Shown piece by piece: positions 43,226 to 53,216 of a stretch of 64,000 nucleotides of DNA. The notes below the pieces were generated by a model that was not told where the DNA came from, ran no database searches, and saw only the letters and a list, made by a program, of their open reading frames with translations. The stretch lies in assembly GCF_021535135.1 (NCBI RefSeq), contig NZ_CP091036.1, positions 744,001-808,000 of the forward strand, read 5' to 3'. A program made the position numbers and the translations under genes. Numbering within the stretch: the first letter of the stretch is position 1; every line of letters begins with the position of its first letter. The DNA comes from Antarcticibacterium sp. 1MA-6-2. Its GTDB lineage: Bacteria > Bacteroidota > Bacteroidia > Flavobacteriales > Flavobacteriaceae.

Positions 43226-43528
43226 TTAGATCACTTCAGCTTCCAAAACAATTTCGTTGGCTGTTTCTTTCTTCCATACGAAGGTGTATAACCACATAAG
43301 TGTAAAGGTGGGAATGACATCTGTACCCGGGAGAATTTCTTCCAGAAACACTAAAACCGATGCAACTTTACCTTTATTTCCAGAGTACATTTGTCTCATT
43401 TTTTTAGCTGCATAAGGTGCCCATAAAAGATCCAGAAATGGACCAACCAAAGGAACCGCATACGTTGCCATACCTATCGCATCATAAATTAATCCTTTAA
43501 CGAGTAACTTCTTTTTCAGGTTTATCAT
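43226..43528 (-). CDS. Small membrane protein of unknown function
   Basis: A 100-residue protein with hydrophobic stretches (about residues 13-35 and 72-87) and the motif AVPLVGPFLDLLWAPYAAKK (about residues 24-43). No family is recognised with confidence. It is followed convergently by the receptor terminator, and msrA is the next gene upstream on the same strand (73-base gap). Confidence 0.7.
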   Translation of the reverse strand: MINLKKKLLVKGLIYDAIGMATYAVPLVGPFLDLLWAPYAAKKMRQMYSGNKGKVASVLVFLEEILPGTDVIPTFTLMWLYTFVWKKETANEIVLEAEVI

Positions 43529-43601
43529 TTTGTTGGTTTTTTATATTAAAGAGCAAAAAAAATGCCAAAACTCCCGCCATCACCTTTCCTACCTAATTCC
43601 T

Positions 43602-44159
43602 CTATGCCTCTGCCTGTTTAAGTTTTTCAGAATATAGTTCCTTTAATTTTTTGATTTTAGGATCAATAATTGCCTGGCAATACTGCTGCTCCCTATGTTT
43701 ATTATAATATTCTAAATGTTCAGGTTCTGCAGGATAAAATCCTCCGGCCTCTGATACTTCTGTAACTATGGCATTCTTAAATATCTTTTCATTTTCCAAT
43801 TCTCTTTTTACCTCAAGTGCTATAGTTTTTTGCTCTTCAGAATGGTAGAAAATTGCACTTCTATAGTGAGTCCCAACGTCATATTGCTGCCTGTTTAATG
43901 TTGTAGGATCGTGGGTGCTGAAAAATATATAAAGTAACTCAGCATAGGTAATTTCTGAAGGATCAAATTGAATTTCTATAGACTCAGCATGGCTTAGTCC
44001 TGCCGTGGTAACAACTTCCCGATATGCAGGATTTTTTATCGTTCCTCCGGTAAATCCCGGAATTACTTTATACACACCTTTCAATCTTTGAAAAACCGCT
44101 TCTGTACACCAGAAACATCCTCCGGCCAGAGTTGCCTTTTCTAAATCTCTTTCTTCCAT
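43602..44159 (-). CDS. msrA: Peptide-methionine (S)-S-oxide reductase
   Basis: Repairs oxidised methionine (S form) in proteins. The 185-residue protein has the catalytic GGCFWCTEAVF near residue 12, GFTGGTIKNPAYREV, HAESIEIQFDP and the QYDVGTHYRSAIFYHSEEQK block. The start ATG at 44159 gives the usual N-terminus; an upstream in-frame start at 44186 would add an unlikely hydrophobic nonamer. The C-terminal resolving cysteine is in HREQQYCQAII. The gene is intact. Confidence 0.96.
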   Translation of the reverse strand: MEERDLEKATLAGGCFWCTEAVFQRLKGVYKVIPGFTGGTIKNPAYREVVTTAGLSHAESIEIQFDPSEITYAELLYIFFSTHDPTTLNRQQYDVGTHYRSAIFYHSEEQKTIALEVKRELENEKIFKNAIVTEVSEAGGFYPAEPEHLEYYNKHREQQYCQAIIDPKIKKLKELYSEKLKQAEA

Positions 44160-44332
44160 AATAGTTTTTTTTATAAAATAAACCAATTACTGTTTAGATA
44201 AAATTTTTTAACGAATAATTGAGAAGCGATGAACCATCCCGGGAGATTAAAAGTATAAAAATGTATTTTTTTCCGATCTAAAACTAATGTTTAAAAAGAT
44301 ATAACTAATTTCACGTTCCAATAAAGATTTTA

Positions 44333-44992
44333 ATGATCTACGCAGAAAATATCCATAAGTACTACGGGGACCTCCACGTTTTAAAGGGTGTTAATCTTCT
44401 TATCGAAAAAAGTGAAATAGTTTCAATTGTGGGAGCTTCCGGGGCTGGGAAAACTACTCTGCTACAAATATTAGGTACCCTGGACCAGCCGGAACAGGAA
44501 AAGAACAGCATCTTAAAGATTAATGACATTGATATTTACTCTCAAAGCCCTAGGAAACTTTCAAAGTTCAGAAATGAACAAATAGGATTTATCTTTCAGT
44601 TTCATCAGTTATTACCTGAATTTACAGCCCTTGAAAATATTTGTATTCCGGCTTTTATAAAAAACACTTCAAAGACAGTAGCAGAGAAACGAGCTATGGA
44701 ATTGCTGGAATTTTTAGGGCTTACCGCTAGAGCTCACCACAAACCTTCAGAAATGAGCGGAGGAGAGCAACAGAGAATTGCGGTCGCACGATCTCTTATA
44801 AATAATCCCGCAGTAATTTATGCCGACGAACCTTCAGGAAATCTTGATAGTGAATCTGCAGAAAACCTTCACAAATTGTTCTTTCGTCTTCGCGAAGAAT
44901 TTCAGCAAACATTTGTTATTGTAACCCATAATGAAGAATTGGCTAATATGGCCGACAGGAAGTTAACCATGGTTGACGGAGAAATTATATAA
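44333..44992 (+). CDS. ABC transporter ATP-binding protein, LolD-like
   Basis: A 219-residue ATPase of the LolD/MacB type (lipoprotein release or efflux). Walker A is [20 protein letters not shown] (about residues 38-57), the Q-loop region [13 protein letters not shown], the signature [15 protein letters not shown] (about 140), Walker [15 protein letters not shown] and the H-loop [10 protein letters not shown]. No permease is next to it, as is common in Bacteroidota where LolCE is encoded elsewhere. The TIGR02757 gene follows 18 bases downstream. Confidence 0.92.
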   Translation: MIYAENIHKYYGDLHVLKGVNLLIEKSEIVSIVGASGAGKTTLLQILGTLDQPEQEKNSILKINDIDIYSQSPRKLSKFRNEQIGFIFQFHQLLPEFTALENICIPAFIKNTSKTVAEKRAMELLEFLGLTARAHHKPSEMSGGEQQRIAVARSLINNPAVIYADEPSGNLDSESAENLHKLFFRLREEFQQTFVIVTHNEELANMADRKLTMVDGEII

Positions 44993-45010
44993 AAAAGGGA
45001 AATTCAAGAT

Positions 45011-45784
45011 TTGAGAAAAGCCGAATTAAAAAACTTTTTGGATCAAAAAGTAAACGAGTACAATAATCCCACTTTTATTGAAACTGACCCTATTTCTATT
45101 CCCCACAGGTTTACAAAAAAAGAGGACATAGAAATCGCTGGCTTTCTCTCCTCTACTATAGCCTGGGGAAACAGAAAAAGTATTTTAAAGAATGCTTCTC
45201 ATTTAATGGACTTGTTATGGAATTCTCCACACGATTTTGTTTTAAACCATACGACCAGGGACCTTCTACAGCTTAATAATTTTGTACATCGCACCTTTAA
45301 CGGGGCCGATTTGCAATACTTTATTCTATCACTTAAAAACATTTATACAAATCACCACGGGCTTGAATCGATATTTGAAAGATATGCTGAACCGGATAAT
45401 TTGCAAATAAGTATTCATCAATTCAAGAAAATATTTTTTGAACTTCAGCATTTACCCAGAACTGAAAAGCATGTTAGTGATCCTCTTAAAAATTCAGCTG
45501 CAAAACGCATTAATATGTTCCTTAGATGGATGGTGAGAAAAGATAATCGCAATGTGGATTTTGGAATTTGGGAGAAAATACATCCTTCACAACTCTCCTG
45601 TCCTTTAGATGTGCATTCAGGAAATACAGCACGAAAATTAGGACTCTTAAAGCGGAAGCAGAATGATGCGAAAGCACTAACAGAACTTGATGAAGCTTTA
45701 AGAAAGCTGGACGCTGAAGATCCGGTGAAATATGACTTTGCTCTTTTTGGTTTAGGAGTTTTTGAAAAATTTAACAAAATCTAA
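45011..45784 (+). CDS. TIGR02757 / DUF2400 family protein
   Basis: A 257-residue protein of the TIGR02757 family: N-terminus ELKNFLDQKVNEYNNPTFIE and then DPISIPHRFTKKEDIEIAGF; later NMFLRWMVRKDNRNVDFGIW and LSCPLDVHSGNTARKLGLLK. The C-terminal half resembles a helix-hairpin-helix DNA-glycosylase fold, so a DNA-repair role is plausible but unproven. A TTG start at 45011 is used, because no ATG gives the conserved N-terminus. It is cotranscribed with the LolD-like gene. Confidence 0.87.
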   Translation: MRKAELKNFLDQKVNEYNNPTFIETDPISIPHRFTKKEDIEIAGFLSSTIAWGNRKSILKNASHLMDLLWNSPHDFVLNHTTRDLLQLNNFVHRTFNGADLQYFILSLKNIYTNHHGLESIFERYAEPDNLQISIHQFKKIFFELQHLPRTEKHVSDPLKNSAAKRINMFLRWMVRKDNRNVDFGIWEKIHPSQLSCPLDVHSGNTARKLGLLKRKQNDAKALTELDEALRKLDAEDPVKYDFALFGLGVFEKFNKI

Positions 45785-45907
45785 TGGAGTAGCAGTTCCA
45801 ATCATTAAAGCGTTTCTCTTCAATTATAACCATCAGTTTTATTTTTTAAGGTGGTTCAGTTAGATACTACCCGTTAACGTTTTTTTAACTTCTAAGGATA
45901 ATTTCAG

Positions 45908-45943
45908 TAACTTTGTAGGTAAACCTTTTGTTGAAGGTTTTAC
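45908..45943 (+). promoter_or_regulatory. Promoter and leader hairpin of the first GAF kinase
   Basis: TAACTTTG (45908-45915) matches the -7 box. Right behind it GTAAACCTT (45919-45927) and AAGGTTTTAC (45934-45943) form a hairpin at the very start of the predicted transcript, 22 bases before the ATG. No run of T follows, so it is not a terminator; a role in mRNA stability or translation control is possible. Confidence 0.55.
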
Positions 45944-45965
45944 AGAAATAATTTCGAAGTTAGTT

Positions 45966-47182
45966 ATGAAAACACACCAGCATCCTGTCAATGAGAAACA
46001 ACGTCTATCAGCCCTTGAGGAACTTCAGTTATTTCCGGTAATTCAGGAAGACAACTTTGATAATATAACCCAGCTGGCCTCTTTTATTTGTAAAACCCCT
46101 GTATCTCTAATTACTCTCATAGGTAAAGACAAACAATATTTTAAGTCTAAAGTAGGAACAGAACTAACAGAGGCAGATCGCGATATTTCTCATTGTACCC
46201 ACGCTATCCTTAATCCGGAAGAATTATTAGAGATTCCTGATACCAGGGAAGACAGTCGGTTTTCAAATAATCCTTACACCGTTGGAAATCCACCAATCCT
46301 GTTCTACGCTGGTATGCCGCTTAAAGCTTCAAACGGAAGTGCAATAGGTACATTGTGCGTCCTCGATACTCAACCACGACAGCTTCAAAATGATGAGAAA
46401 ATTGCTCTCAAGGCTCTTGCACGCCAGGTAGAAAACCTGTTTGAATTAAGGCGCCAAAATCTTGATCTTAATAAAACAAAAAATGAACTAAAGCAAAGGA
46501 ACCATCAACTAAAAGATTTTGCTTAGGTGTAGTGGCCCACGATATGAAAATGCCCCTCGCAAATATTATATTAACTGCAGATCTTTTAAAAGCTAAATAC
46601 AAAACCCATTTTGATGAACAGGGTATGGAGTATCTCAATTATTTAAAGCAATCTTCCTTTAAATTAAGCAATTACGTGCAGGGAATCCTTGAGCATTATG
46701 AGAGCGATGTGGTAAGTGATATAAATCACGAAGAATTTGATGTTCACGATCTTCTGGAACAAATAATTGATTTGTTAAATATTAATTATGATTGTGAAAT
46801 AAACCTACCTGAAATAAATAAGGTGTTGCATTGTAATCGTGCAGCCCTGGAGCAAATATTCCTGAATTTAATAGGGAATAGCTTAAAATATAATGAACAC
46901 GAGAAAATTGTAATTACGGTAAATTGCGAAGAAGACGAAAAATTCTATTATTTCTCTGTAAAAGATAACGGGATTGGAATTCCAAGAGATAAGCAGGAGG
47001 AGATTTTTAATCTTTTTACGGTAGTCGCCGAAAAAGACAGGAAGGGGAACAGAGGTAATGGCATTGGGCTTTCTACTGTTAAAAAGCTGGTTGATTCTTT
47101 AGGCGGTGAAATTAGTGTGGAATCAAAGGTGAATGAAGGCACTTTAATTAGATTTTCAGTGAAAAGAACGGCCTTGTGTTAA
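45966..47182 (+). CDS. GAF-domain histidine kinase 1 (one frameshift)
   Basis: Soluble sensor kinase of about 404 residues, without membrane segments. Residues 1-165 form a GAF domain (TPVSLITLIGKDKQYFKSKV; DISHCTHAILNPEELLEIPD; FYAGMPLKASNGSAIGTLCV). A short coiled coil follows, then HisKA (VVAHDMKMPLANIILTADLL, phospho-acceptor His) and a HATPase (IFLNLIGNSLKYNEHEKIV; DNGIGIPRDKQEEIFNLF; GIGLSTVKKLVDSLGG). The +2 shift at 46522-46527 (GCTTAGG for GCTGG) falls one codon before the HisKA box. No response regulator is adjacent. Confidence 0.9.
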
Positions 47183-47263
47183 CAGCCAAATCCTGCTATT
47201 TAATAATTATTCCCATAGTTAATATTCATTTTGCTAATTTAGTAGTTTGAAGGCTATAACCTT

Positions 47264-48462
47264 ATGGAAAACTCATTTGAACCAAATGAAAGAATTCGTT
47301 CATTTGTTCTCGAAAATTATAATATAGCAACAAGTTACCCCGACCCGGATTACGATCAACTCGTTTTCCTTACTGCAGCAATTTGTAAAGCACCAGTAGC
47401 TTATCTAAGCATTATTGAACCAGATACAATTTGCCTGAAAGCCCGGTATGGGATTGAGCTTGAAAAGCTTAAACGGAAAAAAGTTTTACCCAGGCCACTC
47501 TTGATTCGGGGAAAAGTTTTTTAACTGTTAACTATTCTGAACAACCAGAAATTTTTAGGGAAGCTTCGGTAACCCACCATCAGGACTTTAAATTTTTTGC
47601 ATCTGTCCTATTAAAGGACCCAAAAGGTTTTCCTTTGGGTTCATTAGTTATTCTGGACATTGAAGAGCGGCAGCTGGATGAAATCCAGGTTAAAGCCCTT
47701 CATGCTCTGGCTAACCAAAGCTGGAAATTAATAGAATACGGCAAGCAAAAGCAGGAATTCATTAAAGTTCAAAATATGCTTAAGAGAAAGTATGTAGAAC
47801 TTGAAAAATTTACCAGCCTTGTTTCTCACGATATTAAATCTCCTCTTGCCAATATTATTTCACTTACTGAGCTTCTTAAGGAGGAAAACCAGGGAAAACT
47901 AGATGAAGAAACGACACAATACCTAAATTATCTCGTGGAGTCTTCTTATTCTCTAAGGAATTATGTTGACGGAATCCTGAGTTTTTACCGAAGTGAACAC
48001 ATCCTCGAGAAAGATCATGAAAATGTAGATTTAAATCAACTTCTCAAGGGGATTGCAAAACTCTATGATGTAAAAGAGGACGTAATTATTACCTATCCGG
48101 GCACTACAATTCTACATCACGTTAATAAAGCTGCCTTAACACAGGTTTTTCTTAACCTTATAAGTAATGGACTTAAATACAACCAAAAACCTAGAAGAAA
48201 AATTGAAATTAAATACAGGGAGGAAGAACATTTTTATTGTTTTGAGGTGCTAGATAACGGGGAAGGATTTCCAGAGGAAGAGGCTTCCCGTATTTTTGAT
48301 CTTTTTACAACTTTGGAAACTACAGACAGGGAAGGTAATCCCGGTAGTGGGATAGGACTGGCAACAGTTAAAAAACTGGTAGATAGCATGGGAGGCAAAG
48401 TAAAGGTGAGATCGACACCGGGAGAAGGAAGTACTTTTAGTTTTACCGTACAGAGACTTTAA
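47264..48462 (+). CDS. GAF-domain histidine kinase 2 (one frameshift)
   Basis: A paralogue of the preceding gene, about 399 residues. A GAF domain (AAICKAPVAYLSIIEPDTIC) precedes HisKA (LVSHDIKSPLANIISLTELL) and HATPase (VFLNLISNGLKYNQKPRRKI; DNGEGFPEEEASRIFDLFTT; GIGLATVKKLVDSMGG). Its GAF core lost the DISHCTHAIL-like segment seen in kinase 1, so the ligand or input is probably different. The break is a base missing in the A-run 47477-47482. It lies 81 bases after kinase 1 on the same strand, a tandem duplication. Confidence 0.88.
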
Positions 48463-48491
48463 ATTACCTCTGCCTTTTAGAAGGCTTTCTC

Positions 48492-48499
48492 TATCTTTG
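48492..48499 (+). promoter_or_regulatory. Possible -7 box for the BatA-domain gene
   Basis: TATCTTTG fits TAnnTTTG, 20 bases before the ATG at 48520. No TTG lies at the expected -33 position, so it is a candidate only. Confidence 0.45.
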
Positions 48500-48519
48500 A
48501 AGATCTATAAGAACAATTT

Positions 48520-50435
48520 ATGCAGTTTCATAATCCCGAAGTGTTGTATGCCTTATTTCTTCTGGTTATTCCTGTTATTGTTCATCTCTTCCAACTTAGA
48601 AAATTTCAAAGAGAGAATTTTACCAATGTCAAATTCTTAAAAAAGCTTTCCCGGCAAACCCGAAAAAGTTCCCGGCTTAAAAAGTGGTTAGTTCTTGCTA
48701 CGCGATTATTACTTCTATCCTGTATAATTTTTGCATTTTCACGTCCTTTTTTTCCCGGTGAGATGGAAGTAACGGGAGAAGTTGATACTTTAATTTATTT
48801 AGATAACTCCTATAGTATGCAGGCCGAAGGCCAGCGTGGAAAATTGCTGGAACGAAGTGTCCAGGAATTACTGGAAAGTCTTCCCAATGACAGGTCCTTC
48901 TTCTTGATGACCAATGATGAAATCTATCCTGAAATTACCAAGGCAGATCTTCAAAATATCTCCTATTCCGCAAATAATGTAGATTTTAGAACAGTATTAT
49001 TAAGAGCTGAAAATTACTTTACCAGGAAGTCAACCTCCAATAAAAAATTACTTTTGATATCAGATTTTCAGCAAGAATTACCTGATCCTGAAGACATTTT
49101 AGATTTAGATGTTTCTATTTATTCTTTACCGCTTAAACCTGAGAACTTCAGCAATGTGAGCCTGGATTCTGTATATTTTTCATCTGCGCAGGCTACTTCA
49201 GGTAATATTTCTGTGCATTTGAGTTTTATGGGAAATAGCCCTGGAAATGTCCCTGTCTCCTTTTTTCAGAAGAAAAATTAATAGGAAAGGCAAGTGTGAA
49301 TTTTGCTGAAGGCAATCAACAAATAATTAATTTTCCTGTAGAAAGAAATGACATTGCTGAAGGCAAAGTACAAATTGAGGATAACGGGCTTCAATTTGAT
49401 AATATTCTTTTCTTCACCTTAAATAAAAACAACCCCATTAAAATTAGCAGTATCAATGGCACTGATGATGCATTTCTAAGAAAGATTTTTCAGGCCCCCG
49501 AGTTTGAATTTAAAGGAATGCCCCTTTCGGGTATAGACTATAATTCTATTGTAGATGCCCGCGTAATTATACTTAATGAAATTGAAGACCTTCCTCCTTC
49601 TCTTGCAGGAAATCTTCAGGAAAAACTTCAGAATAATACCATATTTATTATTATTCCCAACAGTGCAAATATCGGGACAAATTTACGTTCATTTTTAAGC
49701 ACCCTGGGCTTCCCGGGATTAGGAGATTCAAGGAGAGAAGAAAAACTGGTCACTCAAATTTCTTTTCAGCATCCAATTTTTTCTGATGTTTTTGAAGAAG
49801 AAATAAAAAATTTTGAATATCCCCGGGTTCAAAGTGCTTACACGCTCAATAGAAATCTTTCTCCTATCCTTAGCTTTGAAGATACCGCACCATTTCTGGC
49901 TGAAGTTAATGGCAACTTTCTATTTACCGCAGCTTTAAATAAGGAAAACACCAATTTTTCACAATCACCTTTAATCGTTCCCACGTTTTATACTATGGGC
50001 CTCTCTGCTTTAAAACCGGGAGAATTATATTACCTGATGGGAAAGAGAAACAGCATAGAAGTTCCTGTCGATTTACCATCAGATAGAATACTTCACATTA
50101 GCTCGGCTACAACTAATTTTATTCCGCAGCAACAAAGGTTTGCAGGGAAAATTGAAATGGTAACAGAGGAACTTCCGCAGCAGCCGGGAAACTATAAAGT
50201 TTTAAATGAAGAGGAGGAAATTATAGGAATAAGTTTTAATGTACCACGAAAAGAATCTTCTATGGAATATTTTCCTGAGAATAAAAATAAAAATGTACAG
50301 GAAATCAATGAGCTGGAGGAATTTTTTTCATCCCCCGGGTTTAATAAAGAGAGGGACTTCCTTTGGAAATGGTTTATTACTTTTGCATTGATATTTCTAA
50401 TAATTGAAACACTACTACTAAAATATCTTAAATGA
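48520..50435 (+). CDS. BatA N-terminal domain / VWA-like membrane protein (one frameshift)
   Basis: Inner-membrane protein of about 638 residues. The first 80 residues are the BatA N-terminal membrane domain (QFHNPEVLYALFLLVIPVIV; HLFQLRKFQRENFTNVKFLK). A von Willebrand A-like part follows with DTLIYLDNSYSMQAEGQRGK (MIDAS-like DxSxS variant). A final membrane helix near the C-terminus (FITFALIFLIIETLLLKYLK) closes it. A base is missing in the T-run 49261-49266. It ends in an ATGA overlap with the dihydroorotase-like gene. The job is unclear; the conserved family is linked to aerotolerance operons. Confidence 0.87.
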
Positions 50436-51691
50436 GATTGCTAATTAAATCGGCTAAAATTATTGATTCGGAATCCTCTTTCCATAAAAAGAAAATGGAT
50501 ATTTTAATTGTAAATGGCAGGATTGAAGAAATTGGTTCTTCCTTAAAGCCATCAAAGGTAGACAAAGAAGTAAAACTTGAGGATCTTCATGTTTCCCGGG
50601 GTTGGTTTGATAGCAGTGTTAACTTTGGAGAGCCTGGATATGAAGAAAGAGAAACAATATCGAACGGATTAAAGACCGCAGCAAAAAGCGGTTTTACAGG
50701 AGTAGCAATAAACCCTGAAACGCAGCTTATTGTAGATGATAATGGAGCTGTAACTTCTCTTCTTTCAAAGGCAGCCAGAGAAGTAACAATAGCTTATCCT
50801 ATTGGAGCATTGACCCGGCAGGCAAAAGGAAAGGAACTGGCAGAGTTATATGATATGAGACAGGCAGGAGCAGTTGCTTTTGGGGATTATAAGAAACCTG
50901 TTATGAACTCCAATCTATTGAAACTGGCACTGCAATATGCACAGAATTTTGGAGGATTAGTACAATCTTATCCACAGGATAGCAAAATTGCTGGGAATGG
51001 CCTTGTGAATGAAGATGAGAACAGCACCAAACTAGGCCTTAAAGGAATACCAGGACTTGCTGAAGAATTACATATCACCAGAGATCTTGCAATATTGGAA
51101 TATACAGGTGGTAAATTACATATTCCAACAATTTCTACCGCAAAAGCAGTAAAACTCATTAAAGAGGCAAAAAAGAAAGATTTAGATGTCACCTGCAGTG
51201 TTGCAATTCACAATTTAATATTTACCGATGATCTTCTAACAAATTTTGACACCCGTGCAAAAGTCTTACCTCCTTTGCGAACAAAAAAAGACACAGCGGC
51301 GTTGTTTAAGGGTTTAAAAGAAGGAGTTATAGACATGGTAACATCAGATCATTTTCCTGTAGATATCGAACATAAAAAAGTTGAGTTTGAACATGCCCTC
51401 TTTGGAACCATTGGAATAGAAACAGCCTTTGGTGCCTTATTAAAGCTTACAGGTGATTTAGATTTTACCATAAGTCTCCTCACAAAAGGAAAAAGTAGAT
51501 TTGGAATTAAAGAAGCACAAATAGCTGAGGGGAGTGAAGCAGATTTGAGCCTTTTCAGCCCAAAGGGAACAAGAGAATTTACAAGAGAAGAAATCTTCTC
51601 AACCTCCAAGAACAGCATTTTTATTAATTCTGAAATTTCCGGAAAGACCTACGGAATTATAGCCGGGGATAAGTGGGAAATCCAGGAATAA
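50432..51691 (+). CDS. Dihydroorotase-like protein lacking metal ligands
   Basis: Amidohydrolase-superfamily protein of 419 residues, related to PyrC type I. Where active dihydroorotases have DxHxHxREPG, this has SRGWFDSSVNFGEPGYEERE (about residues 54-73), so both metal-binding histidines are gone. The later metal-region TDHAPH appears as MVTSDHFPVDIEHKKVEF. The barrel otherwise looks complete (KSGFTGVAINPETQ; NSISLF-like region not seen). Such inactive DHOase homologues can act as a structural partner of aspartate carbamoyltransferase. It overlaps the BatA-domain gene by four bases. Confidence 0.85.
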   Translation: MRLLIKSAKIIDSESSFHKKKMDILIVNGRIEEIGSSLKPSKVDKEVKLEDLHVSRGWFDSSVNFGEPGYEERETISNGLKTAAKSGFTGVAINPETQLIVDDNGAVTSLLSKAAREVTIAYPIGALTRQAKGKELAELYDMRQAGAVAFGDYKKPVMNSNLLKLALQYAQNFGGLVQSYPQDSKIAGNGLVNEDENSTKLGLKGIPGLAEELHITRDLAILEYTGGKLHIPTISTAKAVKLIKEAKKKDLDVTCSVAIHNLIFTDDLLTNFDTRAKVLPPLRTKKDTAALFKGLKEGVIDMVTSDHFPVDIEHKKVEFEHALFGTIGIETAFGALLKLTGDLDFTISLLTKGKSRFGIKEAQIAEGSEADLSLFSPKGTREFTREEIFSTSKNSIFINSEISGKTYGIIAGDKWEIQE

Positions 51692-51733
51692 TAGCTAATT
51701 TTTCAGATCTTTTAAAGATTAAAATTTTTCATC

Positions 51734-52060
51734 ATGAATACTTCAGCTGAAACAGGAAAAAGTGCTGCTATAGTGGCTTATATTACTATTGTAGGTACTA
51801 TTATTGCATTTTTTCTAAACAACGATACAAAAAATACTTTTGCAAGCTTTCATATTAGGCAGGCCTTAGGAATTCACATTACTTATTTTCTCCTGGGTGC
51901 TCTTATAAGCATTTTTGACAGCTGGATGATCACCTATGCCTTTTGGATCTTTATCTTCGTGCTATGGGGATATGGTATAGTAACTGCCATCCAGGGAGAA
52001 CAAAGGGAAGTCCCGATATTGGGAAATAAATTTCAAAACTGGTTTAGTACCATAAATTAA
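51734..52060 (+). CDS. DUF4870-like membrane protein
   Basis: A 108-residue protein with three hydrophobic helices and the DUF4870-type core NTFASFHIRQALGIHITYFL (about residues 36-55). The function of the family is unknown. The stop overlaps the start of the esterase gene as TAATG, so they are coupled. Confidence 0.8.
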   Translation: MNTSAETGKSAAIVAYITIVGTIIAFFLNNDTKNTFASFHIRQALGIHITYFLLGALISIFDSWMITYAFWIFIFVLWGYGIVTAIQGEQREVPILGNKFQNWFSTIN

Positions 52061-52719
52061 TGACTGTAAAAGAACTATCACTTTATCATCTTATTAGAGA
52101 ACCAAAACTTAAAACCGCAAAGTCTCCGGTTCTAATAATGTTGCACGGCTACGGTAGTGACGCTAATGATTTATTTGGATTTAAAGACGAACTACCAGAC
52201 GAACTCTTTATAATTTCGGCTCAAGCCCCCTACCCTCTTCCTCCTTATGGAAATGCTTGGTATGCTTTAAATTTTACAAATGAGGGTGGAAAATTTAGTG
52301 ATGACATTCAGGCTGTAGAATCCAGGAAAAAGATCATAAAATTCATAGATGAAGTAATCGAGAATTATCCTGTAGACAGTGAAAATGTAACTCTACTAGG
52401 ATTTAGCCAGGGTACTATTTTAAGTTATGCAGTTGCTCTAAGCAATCCTAATAAAGTTAAAAATGTGATAGCTCTTAGCGGTTATATCCATGAAAATATA
52501 CTGGAAGAAGGATACGAGACAAATGATTTTTCGAACTTAAGTGTTTATGCTTCACACGGGACTCAGGACCAGGTAATCCCGGTTTCGTGGGCTAGAAACA
52601 GTCCACAAATCTTAAAGAAGCTGGGAATTGACCATACTTATTCTGAATTTCCTGTGGGACATGGTGTAGCCCCACAAAATCTAATGGAGGTTAAGCAGTG
52701 GATTAAAAATAAGATCTAA
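52060..52719 (+). CDS. Alpha/beta hydrolase, phospholipase/carboxylesterase type
   Basis: A 219-residue esterase of the Abhydrolase_2 family: LIMLHGYGSDANDLFGFKDE (oxyanion region, about residues 27-46), nucleophile Ser in LLGFSQGTILSYAVALS (about 113), acid in HGTQDQVIPVSWAR and base His in EFPVGHGVAPQN. It is cytoplasmic, with no signal peptide. Substrate unknown. Its last four bases overlap the convergent gene's stop. Confidence 0.92.
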   Translation: MTVKELSLYHLIREPKLKTAKSPVLIMLHGYGSDANDLFGFKDELPDELFIISAQAPYPLPPYGNAWYALNFTNEGGKFSDDIQAVESRKKIIKFIDEVIENYPVDSENVTLLGFSQGTILSYAVALSNPNKVKNVIALSGYIHENILEEGYETNDFSNLSVYASHGTQDQVIPVSWARNSPQILKKLGIDHTYSEFPVGHGVAPQNLMEVKQWIKNKI

Positions 52720-53216
52720 TTAGAAGAAGGATAAAGGAAAGATTTTTCGGTGTTTAGAACCAGGTTGCTGTTTTCATCTATATCATAAGTAATAAACAGC
52801 TCCCCCCAATAAGTACCATCTGTAAAATCTGCTATGATCCATTTGTGGTTTAGAATCTTGATTTTATTAATTCTCATTTTCCCTTCCATCCCTGCAAAAG
52901 GAACCAGCTCATTATCTCTATCTGCCTGATTCCTGCTGATAATTTCATTTTCTACCAGTTGAGCGAGTTCTATAGCGTCTATTCCCCTCTCCTCAAAATA
53001 AGAGATAGCTTCTTCATTGTTGGACAGGGAGAAGTATTGAAGATTAAGATTTTCACCTTTTAAAGTTTTATTTGATTCTTCAGCTTCAATTAGTCTCTCC
53101 TCCAGGTTTTCTAATTTCCGGCTTTGGGCATCTAAGATCTTTTTATCATTTACGTATATAAAAATGGTAAACATTAATGTGAATATAAACAGGTAAAGAA
53201 AAATCTTGCTTCGCAT
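52716..53216 (-). CDS. Membrane-anchored hypothetical protein
   Basis: A 166-residue protein with one N-terminal membrane helix (IFLYLFIFTLMFTIFIYVND), a coiled coil (LENLEERLIEAEESNKTLKG) and a soluble C-terminal domain (NHKWIIADFTDGTYWGELFI). No family is recognised with certainty. Its ATG overlaps the stop of the MBL-fold gene as TAATG, so both are made from one transcript. Confidence 0.75.
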   Translation of the reverse strand: MRSKIFLYLFIFTLMFTIFIYVNDKKILDAQSRKLENLEERLIEAEESNKTLKGENLNLQYFSLSNNEEAISYFEERGIDAIELAQLVENEIISRNQADRDNELVPFAGMEGKMRINKIKILNHKWIIADFTDGTYWGELFITYDIDENSNLVLNTEKSFLYPSSN

